From NCBI GenBank assembly GCA_015064895.1, contig SVRI01000022.1:1-34099 (forward strand): DNA of 34,099 nt, given 5' to 3'. The notes below the pieces were generated by a model that ran no database searches, was not told the origin of the DNA, and saw nothing but the letters and a program-made list of their open reading frames with translations. The position numbers were made by a program, and so were the translations under genes. The first letter of the stretch is position 1; every line of letters begins with the position of its first letter. Source of the stretch: Oscillospiraceae bacterium. GTDB taxonomy: Bacteria; Bacillota; Clostridia; Oscillospirales; CAG-382. Of this stretch, positions 21,840 to 31,600 are shown in pieces.

Positions 21840-24095
21840 TTATGCAAGTGTCTGACAGTACAGTTCTCCGCATGCAAAATCTCCGTCAACCTCTGAAGGG
21901 TCAAAGGGAAAGCTGTCATGATTTTCAATTCCACCGTCCGACCAGGTCATGAAATACACCCATGTGTCGCCCGGTGCATGTTCAATTTCAACACCTGCAA
22001 GGAACTGGGGTTTGCCATTCTCAAGCATACGGAATGCAAGAGAATTAAGTGCGTTTGCTTTTCCGCCCCATTGCGAAACAGCATCATCAAACTGTGAAAG
22101 CAATCCCTCTCTTGTAATGTTTGCATCAGCAAGAGCCTCTTCAAGTGTATACTGTTTTCCCGTCTGTTTGTCATACACCCATGATGTAACGTCGCCATAA
22201 GTGCCGTAAGTAGGATAAACAATATGTGTAACTACTGCATTAAGGTACCTGTCAGTAGCGGTAGGCCATGCCAGAAAATCACAAGATTCTTCATCGCTGT
22301 AATAATAGTTGTATAGGTAATACTCATAAAGCTCATTGATTTCGCCGTTTATGGTATTTACTTCTTCATTATTTTCATCGGCTATGAGCTGTATAAGTTC
22401 TATTTTACTTGGCAATGCATTACTTTCATACACCTCTTCATAAAGGACATACGGAACGTCAATCGAAGCATCATAGTCATACTCGGGCAGTTCTTCGAAG
22501 CCGTAGTCCGGCATTACATCCGAAAAACATTCAAAGGTATCTACTCCGTCAATATATGTTATGTTATCTCTTTTTTCAACTGTTATTCTGTAAAGTGTTC
22601 CGTCATCAGAAAGTGCATCAATATAGGTTTCACAGTCGGTATACTTAAGAGTAAGTTCCGTTCCTTCGGGCAAAGTTGTCTCCTTGCCGTTCTCGGGTGT
22701 TGTCACGGTAATATCTCTCAGAGTAACCTTTTTATAATTATCCTCATTGACATTATAAACAGTTTCGTCGGACTTAGGAATTGCGTTTTCCTCATTTGCG
22801 GAATACCGTCTGTATGCAGTATTTTTTGAATCAATAAGCCAGAAATAGTTTTCAAGATTCATGCTCTTTGGATTATTTACAATTTCTCTGTAATATCCGC
22901 CATAATCGATGTTTTCATAATCCCAAAGCTTTTTGAAGCCAACATCAATTTGTCCGACTTTTTCCACTTTACCGCTCTTTAATTCATAAATACACAGATA
23001 ATTGCTTCCGTCATATTTTCCGATTTCGGCATACACATAGTATTTACCTTCAATACATACAACCAGAGACGTTAAATCCATTCCGCCCATATCGGACTCT
23101 ACATATTCATTTCCGTTTATGCTGATACAAAGTTCTCCCACCGGATATTCCTCATCATCAGTATACGCACCGACAGAAACCGTGTCACGCCGACCGTCTG
23201 TTTTATCCATGTCGAAGGTGTGGGGAACGTGCCATGGAATTTCTATCGCATATGATGACGGAGCTTTCATAAATTCCTCACGGAAAAGTTCGGGGTTTTC
23301 GTCAAACCAGACATCAACCGCAATTATTCCTGCCGCAAAGGAGGCAACTTCATAAGGATTAAAATAAACGGTAAGTTTATTATAATCAATTGTCCAGTTA
23401 TAGCTGTACTCGTTATATGTTTCGTAAAAGCTCTCTCTGTTTTCTTCAAAGATTTCTTCGGGGTTGGATTCAATAAGTCTGTCATAGACAAGCTTATCAA
23501 GAGCATCCTTGTCGGTTATAACATCTGTAAGCTCAGCTTCTTTTCCCGTTTCGGGGAAATAGTTATAGCCCGTATTTGTATAATAACCGTGAGCACCGCC
23601 GGTATAATTTGAAAAATCACTCAGAATACTGACAATATACTTATCTGCTCTTTGCACATAGTATTCAATATTACTGAAATAATACCAGACCATTCCATCT
23701 GAAGGGTATTCCTGTTGCAAACGGTCATATTCTTCTTTAGCTTCTAGAGCAAGGTCATCATTTTCCCTGTTCTTTACTTCAAAGCTCTCTGACAAAAGAG
23801 GATATTTTTCGGCATCCTCGTCGGAAAGTCTGATGTTCTGCCAGTTCACTTCAATAGTGGGGCCGTTGTCTCCCCACTCCTGAATCATACGCTGACACTT
23901 TGAAAGAGTGATAAACCCAAATTCATTGCTTTTGTCTTCTTTATCCTGAGTATCGTTTTCCTTAGGAGTATCGTTCTTTTCATCAACAGCCTTCGGCGTA
24001 TCGTCCTTGGGTGCATCTGTTTTTTCTACCTTTGTACAGCCGAAAAGTGCCAAAACAATAAGCATTACTGCAAGAAGCAAGCTAAGTTTTTTCAT
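21840..24095 (-). CDS. Large lipoprotein with RsiV-like (DUF3298) domains
   Basis: A 751-residue lipoprotein: MKKLSLLLAVMLIVLALFGC has a clear lipobox with Cys20, then a charged linker rich in Asp, Lys, Glu, Asn and Thr (21-57). Residues about 78-262 match the extracellular domain of the anti-sigma factor RsiV: IVSILSDFSNYTGGAHGYYT, PETGKEAELTDVI and the terminal strand LTVYFNPYEVASFAAG. In B. subtilis that domain binds lysozyme and releases sigma V. No anti-sigma cytoplasmic part or sigma factor gene is nearby, so here it would be a surface-anchored binding or sensing protein. Residues about 600-735 look like a second, diverged copy (YLNAVVTHIVYPTYGTYGDV, then KQTGKQYTLEEAL). The middle is beta-rich and unassigned. 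Last of five same-strand genes; AAAGGA precedes the ATG. Confidence 0.78.
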   Translation of the reverse strand: MKKLSLLLAVMLIVLALFGCTKVEKTDAPKDDTPKAVDEKNDTPKENDTQDKEDKSNEFGFITLSKCQRMIQEWGDNGPTIEVNWQNIRLSDEDAEKYPLLSESFEVKNRENDDLALEAKEEYDRLQQEYPSDGMVWYYFSNIEYYVQRADKYIVSILSDFSNYTGGAHGYYTNTGYNYFPETGKEAELTDVITDKDALDKLVYDRLIESNPEEIFEENRESFYETYNEYSYNWTIDYNKLTVYFNPYEVASFAAGIIAVDVWFDENPELFREEFMKAPSSYAIEIPWHVPHTFDMDKTDGRRDTVSVGAYTDDEEYPVGELCISINGNEYVESDMGGMDLTSLVVCIEGKYYVYAEIGKYDGSNYLCIYELKSGKVEKVGQIDVGFKKLWDYENIDYGGYYREIVNNPKSMNLENYFWLIDSKNTAYRRYSANEENAIPKSDETVYNVNEDNYKKVTLRDITVTTPENGKETTLPEGTELTLKYTDCETYIDALSDDGTLYRITVEKRDNITYIDGVDTFECFSDVMPDYGFEELPEYDYDASIDVPYVLYEEVYESNALPSKIELIQLIADENNEEVNTINGEINELYEYYLYNYYYSDEESCDFLAWPTATDRYLNAVVTHIVYPTYGTYGDVTSWVYDKQTGKQYTLEEALADANITREGLLSQFDDAVSQWGGKANALNSLAFRMLENGKPQFLAGVEIEHAPGDTWVYFMTWSDGGIENHDSFPFDPSEVDGDFACGELYCQTLA

Positions 24096-24142
24096 ATTAT
24101 CATTCCTTTATCACTTTTTAAACGTATGCCGATTTTTATTTT

Positions 24143-25468
24143 TTATACAATATCGCCGTTATCAAAAGGGTCGCCGCATTCGGGACAGAACTTGGGAGGA
24201 TTTGCGCCCTTTTCGGGTTCCCAGCCACACTTATCGCACTTGTACTGCACTGCTCCCGCAGGCTTCTTGGCTCCGCATTCCTGACAGAACTTACCTTTGT
24301 TTACTGCACCGCAGGTACATGTCCAGCCTTCATTTGCGGGTCTGGGTGAGCCGCATTCCGGACAGAACTTTCCCGTTGCCACGGTGCCGCAAGAACACTT
24401 CCAGCCCATTGCCGCGCTTGCATCCTTTGCAGCCTGAGGATTGGGAACGGACGCTTGCTGCTGTCCCATAGCAAAGAGATTTCCTGCGTTATTTCCGCCG
24501 GCATTCATTGCCATGCCCATACCCATAAAGCCTGTCATTGCACCGTTTTCATTTGCTGCCGCTGTTCTCATAGCATCAGCCTGTGCACCGACAAGACGGG
24601 AGCCTGCCATCATGGGATTTGTGGTCATTGCGTTTTCTTCCCACTCTGTAATCTTCTTTCTCTGATCTTCGGGAATAGAGAGAGAATTAATTGTGAGTTT
24701 TACAAGCTCGATACCGCGTGTTTCCGTCCAGTCGGGCTTTAACACTTCTGTAAGAGCGTTTCTGATTTCAACCGTATGTCCGGGAAGCTCGTAGTATTCA
24801 ATCTTCTGTGCCGCAACAGATGCGAGTGCAGGCTGGAGTGCATCGAGAAGCGAGCTTCTCAAAATGTCTTCCCACTCTGTCTTTTCATATCTGTCGGAAA
24901 CATTACCAGCAATGTTTGTGTAGAAAAGAAGGGGATTTGTGAGCTTATATGTATATTCACCGTTGCAACGGATATCAACGCTGAGCTTGAGATTCATTTC
25001 TTCGTTGATTACCACTTTGAAAGGAATGGGAGTAGCTGTACCGTACTTGTTGCCCATAATTTCCTTGGTGTTGAAGTAGTAAACTCTCTGATCCTTACCT
25101 GTATCTCCGCCAAATGTGAAACGCTTACCGATTGTCTTGAAGGTTTCCTTTATACTGTCGCCAAGGTTACCTGCAAAAATTGAGGGTTCTGTAGAGGTAT
25201 CGTATGTAAATTCACCGGGTTCGGCACAGAATTCTACAACCTTTCCCTGTTCAACAATCATCATTGCCTGGCCGTCTGCAACTGCAATGAGTGAGCCATT
25301 GGAAATAATATTGTCCTCGCCCTTTGTATTTGATGAACGGCCCGATGTTCTCTTCTGACCCTTCACCATGAGTAAATCGTTGTCTATTGCATCGCAGTAG
25401 AAAAACTCCTTCCACTGATCTGCGAGTGTGCCGCCGAGCGCGCCAAGTCCTGCTTTAATAAGTCCCAT
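24143..25468 (-). CDS. SPFH-domain protein with three zinc ribbons (YdjI-like)
   Basis: A 441-residue protein. Residues 1-275 are an SPFH (stomatin/flotillin-like) domain of the YdjI type, sometimes labelled 'virion core protein-like': MIVEQGKVVEFCAEPGEFTY, PIPFKVVI and a regular helix-strand core. A Met, Gly, Asn and Ala-rich linker (about 310-352) leads to three zinc ribbons: C358-C360/C369-C372, C384-C386/C395-C398 and C411-C414/C428-C431. In B. subtilis, YdjI is encoded with PspA, YdjG and YdjH, and the three Ydj proteins recruit PspA to stressed membrane. There is no signal peptide or membrane segment, so it should lie on the inner face of the membrane through its partners. GGAG precedes the ATG. 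A 91-base gap without a terminator separates it from the TPM gene. Confidence 0.85.
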   Translation of the reverse strand: MGLIKAGLGALGGTLADQWKEFFYCDAIDNDLLMVKGQKRTSGRSSNTKGEDNIISNGSLIAVADGQAMMIVEQGKVVEFCAEPGEFTYDTSTEPSIFAGNLGDSIKETFKTIGKRFTFGGDTGKDQRVYYFNTKEIMGNKYGTATPIPFKVVINEEMNLKLSVDIRCNGEYTYKLTNPLLFYTNIAGNVSDRYEKTEWEDILRSSLLDALQPALASVAAQKIEYYELPGHTVEIRNALTEVLKPDWTETRGIELVKLTINSLSIPEDQRKKITEWEENAMTTNPMMAGSRLVGAQADAMRTAAANENGAMTGFMGMGMAMNAGGNNAGNLFAMGQQQASVPNPQAAKDASAAMGWKCSCGTVATGKFCPECGSPRPANEGWTCTCGAVNKGKFCQECGAKKPAGAVQYKCDKCGWEPEKGANPPKFCPECGDPFDNGDIV

Positions 25469-25559
25469 GATAGAACTCCTTTCATTATGTTTTTATTTTT
25501 CATTATCGGATTATTGCGGCATAAGCATTTATAAACCACGCAAATATGCAACATTTTTA

Positions 25560-26282
25560 TCAGAATCGTCCGCCGCTATGAGTTCTTCCCGAAGAAGACG
25601 TATGTCTTCCAGAGCTATTATTATTGGCTCTCCTTGTTCGGGTAACAATGCTGTAGAGGAAAAAGTCATTGGCGTTCTTGATGTCAAGACTTCCTGATTT
25701 AACATAGTCCGATGCTCTTGTCTGAATATGTACACTTTTCATCTTTGACTTCATGGAGCCTGTTACAATAAGTGCCGCAACAAGACCAACAGCTATACTT
25801 ATGACTATATTGAATATTAAGTCTCTCTGTTTTTTTGAGGAAATCATTTGGTCACTAAGTTTTGCACAGGCAACAAATGCGTCATAGTATTCTTCTTCGT
25901 CAAAATAATTGCCTGCAGCATCTGTAAACATGTCAAGGTCATCCTCGAAAATACCCATAGCCTTGCCTGTAAGCGAAATATATCTGTCGCCCGTCTCTGT
26001 TTCAACAAGCACCAGCATTCCGTTTTCCGCATAGCCGTTATAATCATAATAGTCATCTGCAAATGACGAAATTTCATCATCAAGCTCCGATTCGGTGAGA
26101 AAAACAATATCCATTTTATTGTTTTTACTCATTTCCTCGAGCATTTCATTCAATTCACGTTGCTGATTTTTTGTCAGCACACCCGCATTATCAATCATAT
26201 ATTCTTTTGCGGCAAAAACAGGTAATGCGGAAACAACAATAAGGCACAAGACAACTAAAGTCATCAAAAATCTTTTTTTCAT
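25560..26282 (-). CDS. TPM-domain membrane protein (YdjH-like)
   Basis: A 240-residue protein with a signal peptide (1-24, ending LPVFAA). Residues 27-146 are a TPM domain: YMIDNAGVLTKNQQRELNEM, then MDIVFLTESEL, NGMLVLVETETGDRYISLTG and a C-terminal helix with YYDAFVACAKL. A single membrane segment follows (about 156-175), then a basic cytoplasmic tail ending in SSGRTHSGGRF, a Ser/Gly/His-rich end common in this protein class. TPM domains occur in photosystem repair and envelope proteins; some have phosphatase activity. B. subtilis YdjH has the same plan and works with YdjG and YdjI in PspA membrane-stress defence. GGAGGTG precedes the ATG; it begins 12 bases after the YdjG-like gene. Confidence 0.87.
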   Translation of the reverse strand: MKKRFLMTLVVLCLIVVSALPVFAAKEYMIDNAGVLTKNQQRELNEMLEEMSKNNKMDIVFLTESELDDEISSFADDYYDYNGYAENGMLVLVETETGDRYISLTGKAMGIFEDDLDMFTDAAGNYFDEEEYYDAFVACAKLSDQMISSKKQRDLIFNIVISIAVGLVAALIVTGSMKSKMKSVHIQTRASDYVKSGSLDIKNANDFFLYSIVTRTRRANNNSSGRHTSSSGRTHSGGRF

Positions 26283-26294
26283 GTCCGCACCTCC

Positions 26295-27380
26295 TTACAG
26301 CAGTCCGAAAAGCAGCTGCAATCCAAACGCCGCAGCTCCCGATATTACTGCCACCAGTGAAAACCACTTCCAGAATGCACCCTTATCAACAGGAAGATTA
26401 CCCACCATTTTGCCTGTTTGTCCATTCATGGCAAAGGTATACTTTTCACCATTCCACTCGGTATTAAGAATCCACACCGGCAAAAGGGCATATCTTGCAT
26501 TACCGTTTCTGAGATTGATACTTGAAGAGGCAGGGATAACCGTTGCATAGCCTTGTACGGTTGAGGCAAAGGCATCCTCTGTGCTCTTTTTAATTCTTTG
26601 GTTTGCTTTTTCAATACTCGAATCCGCATCTACATCATATTTATCGGCAACAAATCCGGCAAGATATGCAGTCTGAAAATCCACCGCCTGCGACAGGTCA
26701 AAGGGTTCTACCGACTCCATCAGATCGTCTGCCATTTTGGTTGAACCGTCAACGGGTACGCCTGCAAAGCCAATCGTACCTCTGCGGCTTACGCTGTAGT
26801 AGCTTGTTCGGGTATAATTATAGTTGGAATCACTCCAGCAATGTACCCGTGTTGCTTTATATCTGATATTGGCATCCGCATCGGCATCAAACAGCCAGAA
26901 CGGAACGTATACACCCTTGATTTCATCAATATGATTTTCGTCTTTGAACACCTTGGGAAGAAGCTTCTTACCCTTGTAGTGATTTAAAAGTGCTTCTTTT
27001 GCTGCCTTTTTATCAAATCTGAAGGGTACTACAAGGTCGGGTTTCAACTCACCCATAAACTGACCCATCATAACAACGGGATTTCCGCAGTAGGGACATT
27101 GGGATGCCGCCAGGGTTTCATCGCCTACAATTTCACCGCCGCAGGAGTCACACAGATAAATACGAAGGCCGTCAGTTTCGCCCTCCTGCCATTCACCTCC
27201 TGCGTTTGTTTCCCACCTCATATCGCTTTCGCCGTCATTGCGGAGTTCATCGTCATATGCGGCAAGCGTTTCCATTTCAAACTCATTACCGCAATAGGGA
27301 CATGCCATCTTCTGTGCGTCTGTGTCAAAGCTTATGGCACCGTCGCAACAGGGACATTTATATTCCTGCAAAGTAGCCAT
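26295..27380 (-). CDS. Zinc-ribbon membrane protein (YdjG-like)
   Basis: A 361-residue protein with two N-terminal zinc ribbons (CPCC at 9-12 with C27-C30, and C77-C80 with C95-C98), a soluble middle domain and one C-terminal membrane helix (about 336-360). The middle begins with PDLVVPFRFDKKAAKEALLNHYKGKKLLP and includes VYVPFWLFDADADANIRYKA and YALLPVWILNTEWNGEKYTF, which are typical of the TFIIB-type zinc-ribbon proteins found beside TPM and SPFH genes in Firmicutes. In B. subtilis the equivalent is YdjG. AGAGGTGG precedes the ATG at 27380. The order here, YdjG-like, YdjH-like, YdjI-like, is the same as in B. subtilis, but pspA is not upstream; a lipoprotein gene takes that place. Confidence 0.84.
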   Translation of the reverse strand: MATLQEYKCPCCDGAISFDTDAQKMACPYCGNEFEMETLAAYDDELRNDGESDMRWETNAGGEWQEGETDGLRIYLCDSCGGEIVGDETLAASQCPYCGNPVVMMGQFMGELKPDLVVPFRFDKKAAKEALLNHYKGKKLLPKVFKDENHIDEIKGVYVPFWLFDADADANIRYKATRVHCWSDSNYNYTRTSYYSVSRRGTIGFAGVPVDGSTKMADDLMESVEPFDLSQAVDFQTAYLAGFVADKYDVDADSSIEKANQRIKKSTEDAFASTVQGYATVIPASSSINLRNGNARYALLPVWILNTEWNGEKYTFAMNGQTGKMVGNLPVDKGAFWKWFSLVAVISGAAAFGLQLLFGLL

Positions 27381-27430
27381 TATACCACCTCTTATTCAAG
27401 CCAATGTATATACCAGTCTTAAACCCAAGT

Positions 27431-28492
27431 TTATTCGTAATATTCGGTATTATCAACAAATTCAGTTGTTGCACCGACAAGACCGAGCAGAAGGGCATCG
27501 CCTTCTTCATGCTCGAGAATGAGATAAGTACCATCTTCACGGTAATCCATATCCCACTTGAAAGTGCTTATCATTTCAAAAGGAACCGCATCTTCATCAG
27601 GTGAGCCGCCGAACAAATCGAGAACAATCATATCTGTATCGGCATCAACGCTCCATGTACCCTCAAACTGCTGAATAATCTCGCCGTTTCCGATACCGTA
27701 TACATACTCTGCACTTTCATCGGGGTTGAGATTAAGATACATCGACATAAGCTCGCCTTCAGCATCATATTCCTCTGCAAACCAGCTTCCGCAGAATATA
27801 GAGTCGGCACCGTTAGCTATGCCAAAGTATTCAAGCACTTCTTCATAAGGTGAAAAATCATAGATTTCTTCCTCGGTTACAAGAGTGCCGTCCATTCCCG
27901 AAAGGCACGGACTGTAATCAAGGGAATCGGTGCTTATTATAACATTAGGTACAATTTCGCTGATATTGCAAAGCAAAAGCATGGGTTTTCCGTCTGCCGC
28001 TTCACCGAGAAGTTCTCCTTTTTCAAGTTCAAAGGTTTCATTATTCCACAAGGCATCATACACTCTGACTGTTTCGTCTTTGCTTGCAGGCACTACAAGA
28101 TAAAGCTCATTACTTTCATTTTCCACAAATTCGTCAGAGCTTATTTCTTCAACAAAGGGATATGATTCAACAAAGCCCAGTTCACCAACATATTCCTTTA
28201 TTTCTTCTAATGTTCCGTCATTATATCCGAGATATGCAACACCAAGCTTTGCACCGTTATCGGAAATCTCCTGTCTCAATGCCGAAAGAAACTCGTTTTC
28301 CTGCACGGAAATTTGGTTTTGCTCATCAGCATCCTTTTTTTCTTCACCTTTGTCATCGGAAATACTTTCTTCATTGTGATTGTTTTCATTAACATTATCT
28401 TCTTCGACATCGGCTACGTTTGTTTTTCCGCACGAAGCAAAAAGTGTTACCGCCAAACACAAGATAAGAACCGTCAAAAATGCTCGTTTCAT
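27431..28492 (-). CDS. Lipoprotein of unknown function with lipocalin-like C-terminus
   Basis: A 353-residue lipoprotein: a hydrophobic signal ending LFASC puts the lipid on Cys21, followed by an acidic, Asn-rich linker (about 25-65). The rest is an acidic, beta-rich extracellular part. The last 110 residues (FCGSWFAEEYDAEGELMSMY, then FEGTWSVDADTDMIVLDLF and YLILEHEEGDALLL) look like the small beta-barrel seen in lipocalin-like domains of clostridial lipoproteins. I do not recognise the 70-240 part. It lies 50 bases upstream of the YdjG-like gene without a terminator between, so it is probably the first gene of that operon. GGAGGAG precedes the ATG. Confidence 0.72.
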   Translation of the reverse strand: MKRAFLTVLILCLAVTLFASCGKTNVADVEEDNVNENNHNEESISDDKGEEKKDADEQNQISVQENEFLSALRQEISDNGAKLGVAYLGYNDGTLEEIKEYVGELGFVESYPFVEEISSDEFVENESNELYLVVPASKDETVRVYDALWNNETFELEKGELLGEAADGKPMLLLCNISEIVPNVIISTDSLDYSPCLSGMDGTLVTEEEIYDFSPYEEVLEYFGIANGADSIFCGSWFAEEYDAEGELMSMYLNLNPDESAEYVYGIGNGEIIQQFEGTWSVDADTDMIVLDLFGGSPDEDAVPFEMISTFKWDMDYREDGTYLILEHEEGDALLLGLVGATTEFVDNTEYYE

Positions 28493-28523
28493 AATTCTCC
28501 TCCACCTTTATATATATTTTCAT

Positions 28524-28543
28524 TGACAATATTTTAGTTGTCA
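28524..28543 (-). promoter_or_regulatory. Inverted repeat upstream of the ydjGHI-like operon
   Basis: TGACAA/TTGTCA with an 8-base spacer, about 30 bases before the first start codon. It could be an operator. I could not place a convincing sigma-A promoter here, so the operon may use another sigma factor. The remaining 28544-28633 shows nothing else. Confidence 0.35.
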
Positions 28544-28633
28544 TTATGATACTTTTTTGAGTCGGGCAAGAATTTCTCATTCCCCTTACAATTCTATTAT
28601 ACACCTATTGTGGAAGTTGTCAACATTCGTGAC

Positions 28634-28668
28634 CAAAAAAACCTCCCCTGCTTTTTCAGCAAGGGAGG
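28634..28668 (-). terminator. Terminator of the GH78 gene
   Basis: Eleven-pair stem CCTCCCTTGCT/AGCAGGGGAGG (minus strand, 28668-28658 and 28652-28642), GAAAA loop, then seven T. It begins ten bases past the stop codon. Confidence 0.9.
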
Positions 28669-28678
28669 CCGTTTTTAA

Positions 28679-31600
28679 TTATTCAAACAAGTCGTCGCCG
28701 GGAAGACCAATTATTTTTTCATAATCAAGAATAATACCGTAAAGTGCTTCCTTAGCCTCGGCGTCTGTTTCAGTTTCAAGAAGTGCTTTTGCCGTGTCAT
28801 AAACATTGCCCGTAACAGCTTCGCCGTAAAGGATGAACTGTTTGCCGTCAACCGTAATCTTTGTATATGTCTTACATGTAAGGTCTGTATTATACTTTGA
28901 TACAGGAATGTTTCTTACAACGCATGTAAACACATCAACTTCATCATTGCTTCTGTCAAATACAATATCGGTGCCGTTTTCCTTGTTATATGCAACACCC
29001 TGTACATGCTTGGAGAAGTCAAGGGTAAGTTCGGTATTACCGAGATTTTCGGCAACAGCAACTATAAAGCCGATTTCATCTATTACAAATTCGGTTACTT
29101 CAGACTTTGCAGAAGTGAGTGCCGCGTATCTGAAACGTATACCCATAGGTTCTTTTGTTCTTATGGACTTCTTACCGTCGGTTGTCATATAGGAGTCAAG
29201 ATCGAGCTTTGCATATGTCATGGCATCCGCATCTACATAGTAGTAAGAAGAAGCAACGATTTCAGAAGTTTCCGAGCTTGTCTTTTCCACAATTTCAACA
29301 ATCATATCGGAAGAAGGCATAACTGTGAAAATGTTTGCCGAGTTTTCGGTAATCTTTGTCTGAATACCGTTTATTTCAGCATATCTGACATTTGTGTCAG
29401 ACTGTCTCTGACCGATGTTGATATCAAGTCCGCCTGTTACTGCACCGTCTGCACCGATGGTGTATGTCTCGGTTGCATTTGTGAGAGACATTTCATTTCC
29501 GTCGGGTGTTATGAGTGTTGCAGAAATACCTGCGGGAACGGTAACTGTCCATGTGTATGTGTCGGAGCCTTCGTTATAAACCCAACCCGATTCGATAAGA
29601 CCGTGACGGCTTTCGTGTGTTACCTTAAAGTCACCTATTTCCTTCATAAATGAGGGCTTGATTGTAATTTCATCAAAGCCGGGCTTATCAATCTTGATAC
29701 CGCCGAGGGATTCAAATAAGAATCTTGAGAAGGAGCCGAATGCGTAGTGGTTTGCAGAACCGAAGGAATGAGGCTGCATACCGTCCCAACGCTCGGTCAT
29801 TGTGGTAGCACCTGTTGAGAGCATATAGAGAAGCGAAGGATAGGTTTCATTTGTGAGTATCTTATATGCATCTTCTGCATAACCGTAGTCGCAGAGGATG
29901 ATATAGAGAAATTCTGCCGATGTAAAGCCGCTGTTCTGGTGGTAATCTGCCGCCACAACATAGTCGTGAAGTGTTGCTGCAAGGCCTTCCATTTCACTTT
30001 CATCGGCAATACCGAATGCCATAGGAATTACAACACCGCCCTGGCAACGCTGGTTATAGTCGTGCTCAGAGGGAATGTAATACTTTGCATTGAACTTTGC
30101 TCTTGCTTCTTCAAACTTCTGAGAAAATTCTTGTGCATCCGCTGTCTTACCGAGAATTGCAGCCGTTTCAGCCGCATCTCTGTACATTCTGCAGAAGAAC
30201 GCCGCAGCATAGAAATCAGCAGAAACACTTACTGTTGACATATGGTCATTATAAGGTGAATAACCGTAGGGGTTTGTACCTGTGGGAAGTCCGTCGGAAG
30301 CAACGTGGCTTTCACGCTCTTCGATTAAATCGAGAAGAACGGGGTACTTTGCTTCAAGAACGTCTGTGTTCTCATAGTACTTATAGAGTGAAAGCGGAAC
30401 TATATATTCTTCGTCTATCCAGCCGTAAACGCCGTCCTGCATTTTACGTCCGTTTTCGGTCCATGCCGCAAGGAACTGATTATTATTCATATACCAGTTT
30501 GCTGTGTTTACATAAACCTGAATATCACCGTTCCAGAAGTTCTTTTCTCTTGTAGGACAGTCCTGAGGACCGCCGATGATGTTGGAGCGGTAGCTGCGTG
30601 TTACAGCATCCCAGAGACGCATGATATCTTCGTTGGATGTTTCAACGGTACCTACAATATCATTATCTGTATAGGTATCCATCTTTCTTACTGTATCAAG
30701 AGTATATTCTCCGCTGTAGCCTGATACATAGATGTATCTGAAGCCTGTATATGTAAATTCAGGCTCGAAGATTTCGACGTCTGTACCCTTACAGATATAA
30801 ACGTCGATGTTCTTTGCAGAGTAAGGAGCACGGCCTGATGCGAGAGACTCGTATGTAAAGTAAACGTCGCCGTAGATTTCCGTGCAGGCTTCGTTTTGGT
30901 AGACATCTTCTGCGTATCTTACGATTACAACCTCGCCTGCCTTAGTGTTCTTTAAAACAAGCTTTGCACGGCCTGCCGAGTTTGTACCGAAGTCATAGCA
31001 GATGGAAGAATCACTGAGGGTTGACATCTCTACTGCTCTTGTTTCGTGTGCCTTGGAAGCAGGATACTTCTGAGGTTCGAGCGCAGGAACAGAGGATGTA
31101 TTCTTTACGGCTGTTGACCAACCGGAGGTATTTGCACCGACTTCGTTCCAGCCGTCAATTTCAAGTCTTGCATCGTATCTTTCACCGAATTGGATATCGT
31201 TTTCGTAAAGAGGAGATGCTGTTACCTTCCATGTATTGTCTGTCTTAACTGTCTTTGTTGTACCGTCTGTATACTCGATTTCAAGCTGCATCATGAGAAG
31301 AGGCTTATTCCAGTACATATTGGAAACGCTTTCACTGTTATACCAGCCGTTACCTGTCTGTGCCGCAATTGTGTTAGTGCCGTTCTGAATATAGCCTGTT
31401 ACGTCAAATGCCTGATATTCGCTCACGTCAAGCATAGCACCCGAGATAAACTTGGCATTGTCTACCCTCTCGCCGTTGATGTAAGGAATATAAAGACCCT
31501 TGGAAGCAGAATAAAGTGTTGCTTTCTTTACAGTCTTAGAGGAGTCGAAATCGGTTCTGTAGTACATTGAACGGCGGATTTCTCTCGGATGAAGTCCCGC

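Noticed and set aside
24143..26282. A phage-derived or anti-phage system, suggested by the 'virion core protein-like' label given to such SPFH proteins
   Set aside because: The gene order matches the chromosomal ydjGHI stress module, and no phage, nuclease or toxin gene lies nearby.
29006..29653. A 215-residue plus-strand open frame, and similar long frames at 9998-10711, 13829-14530 and 15199-15819
   Set aside because: All are antisense to strongly recognised genes, rich in Cys and His with no family features, and lack ribosome sites.
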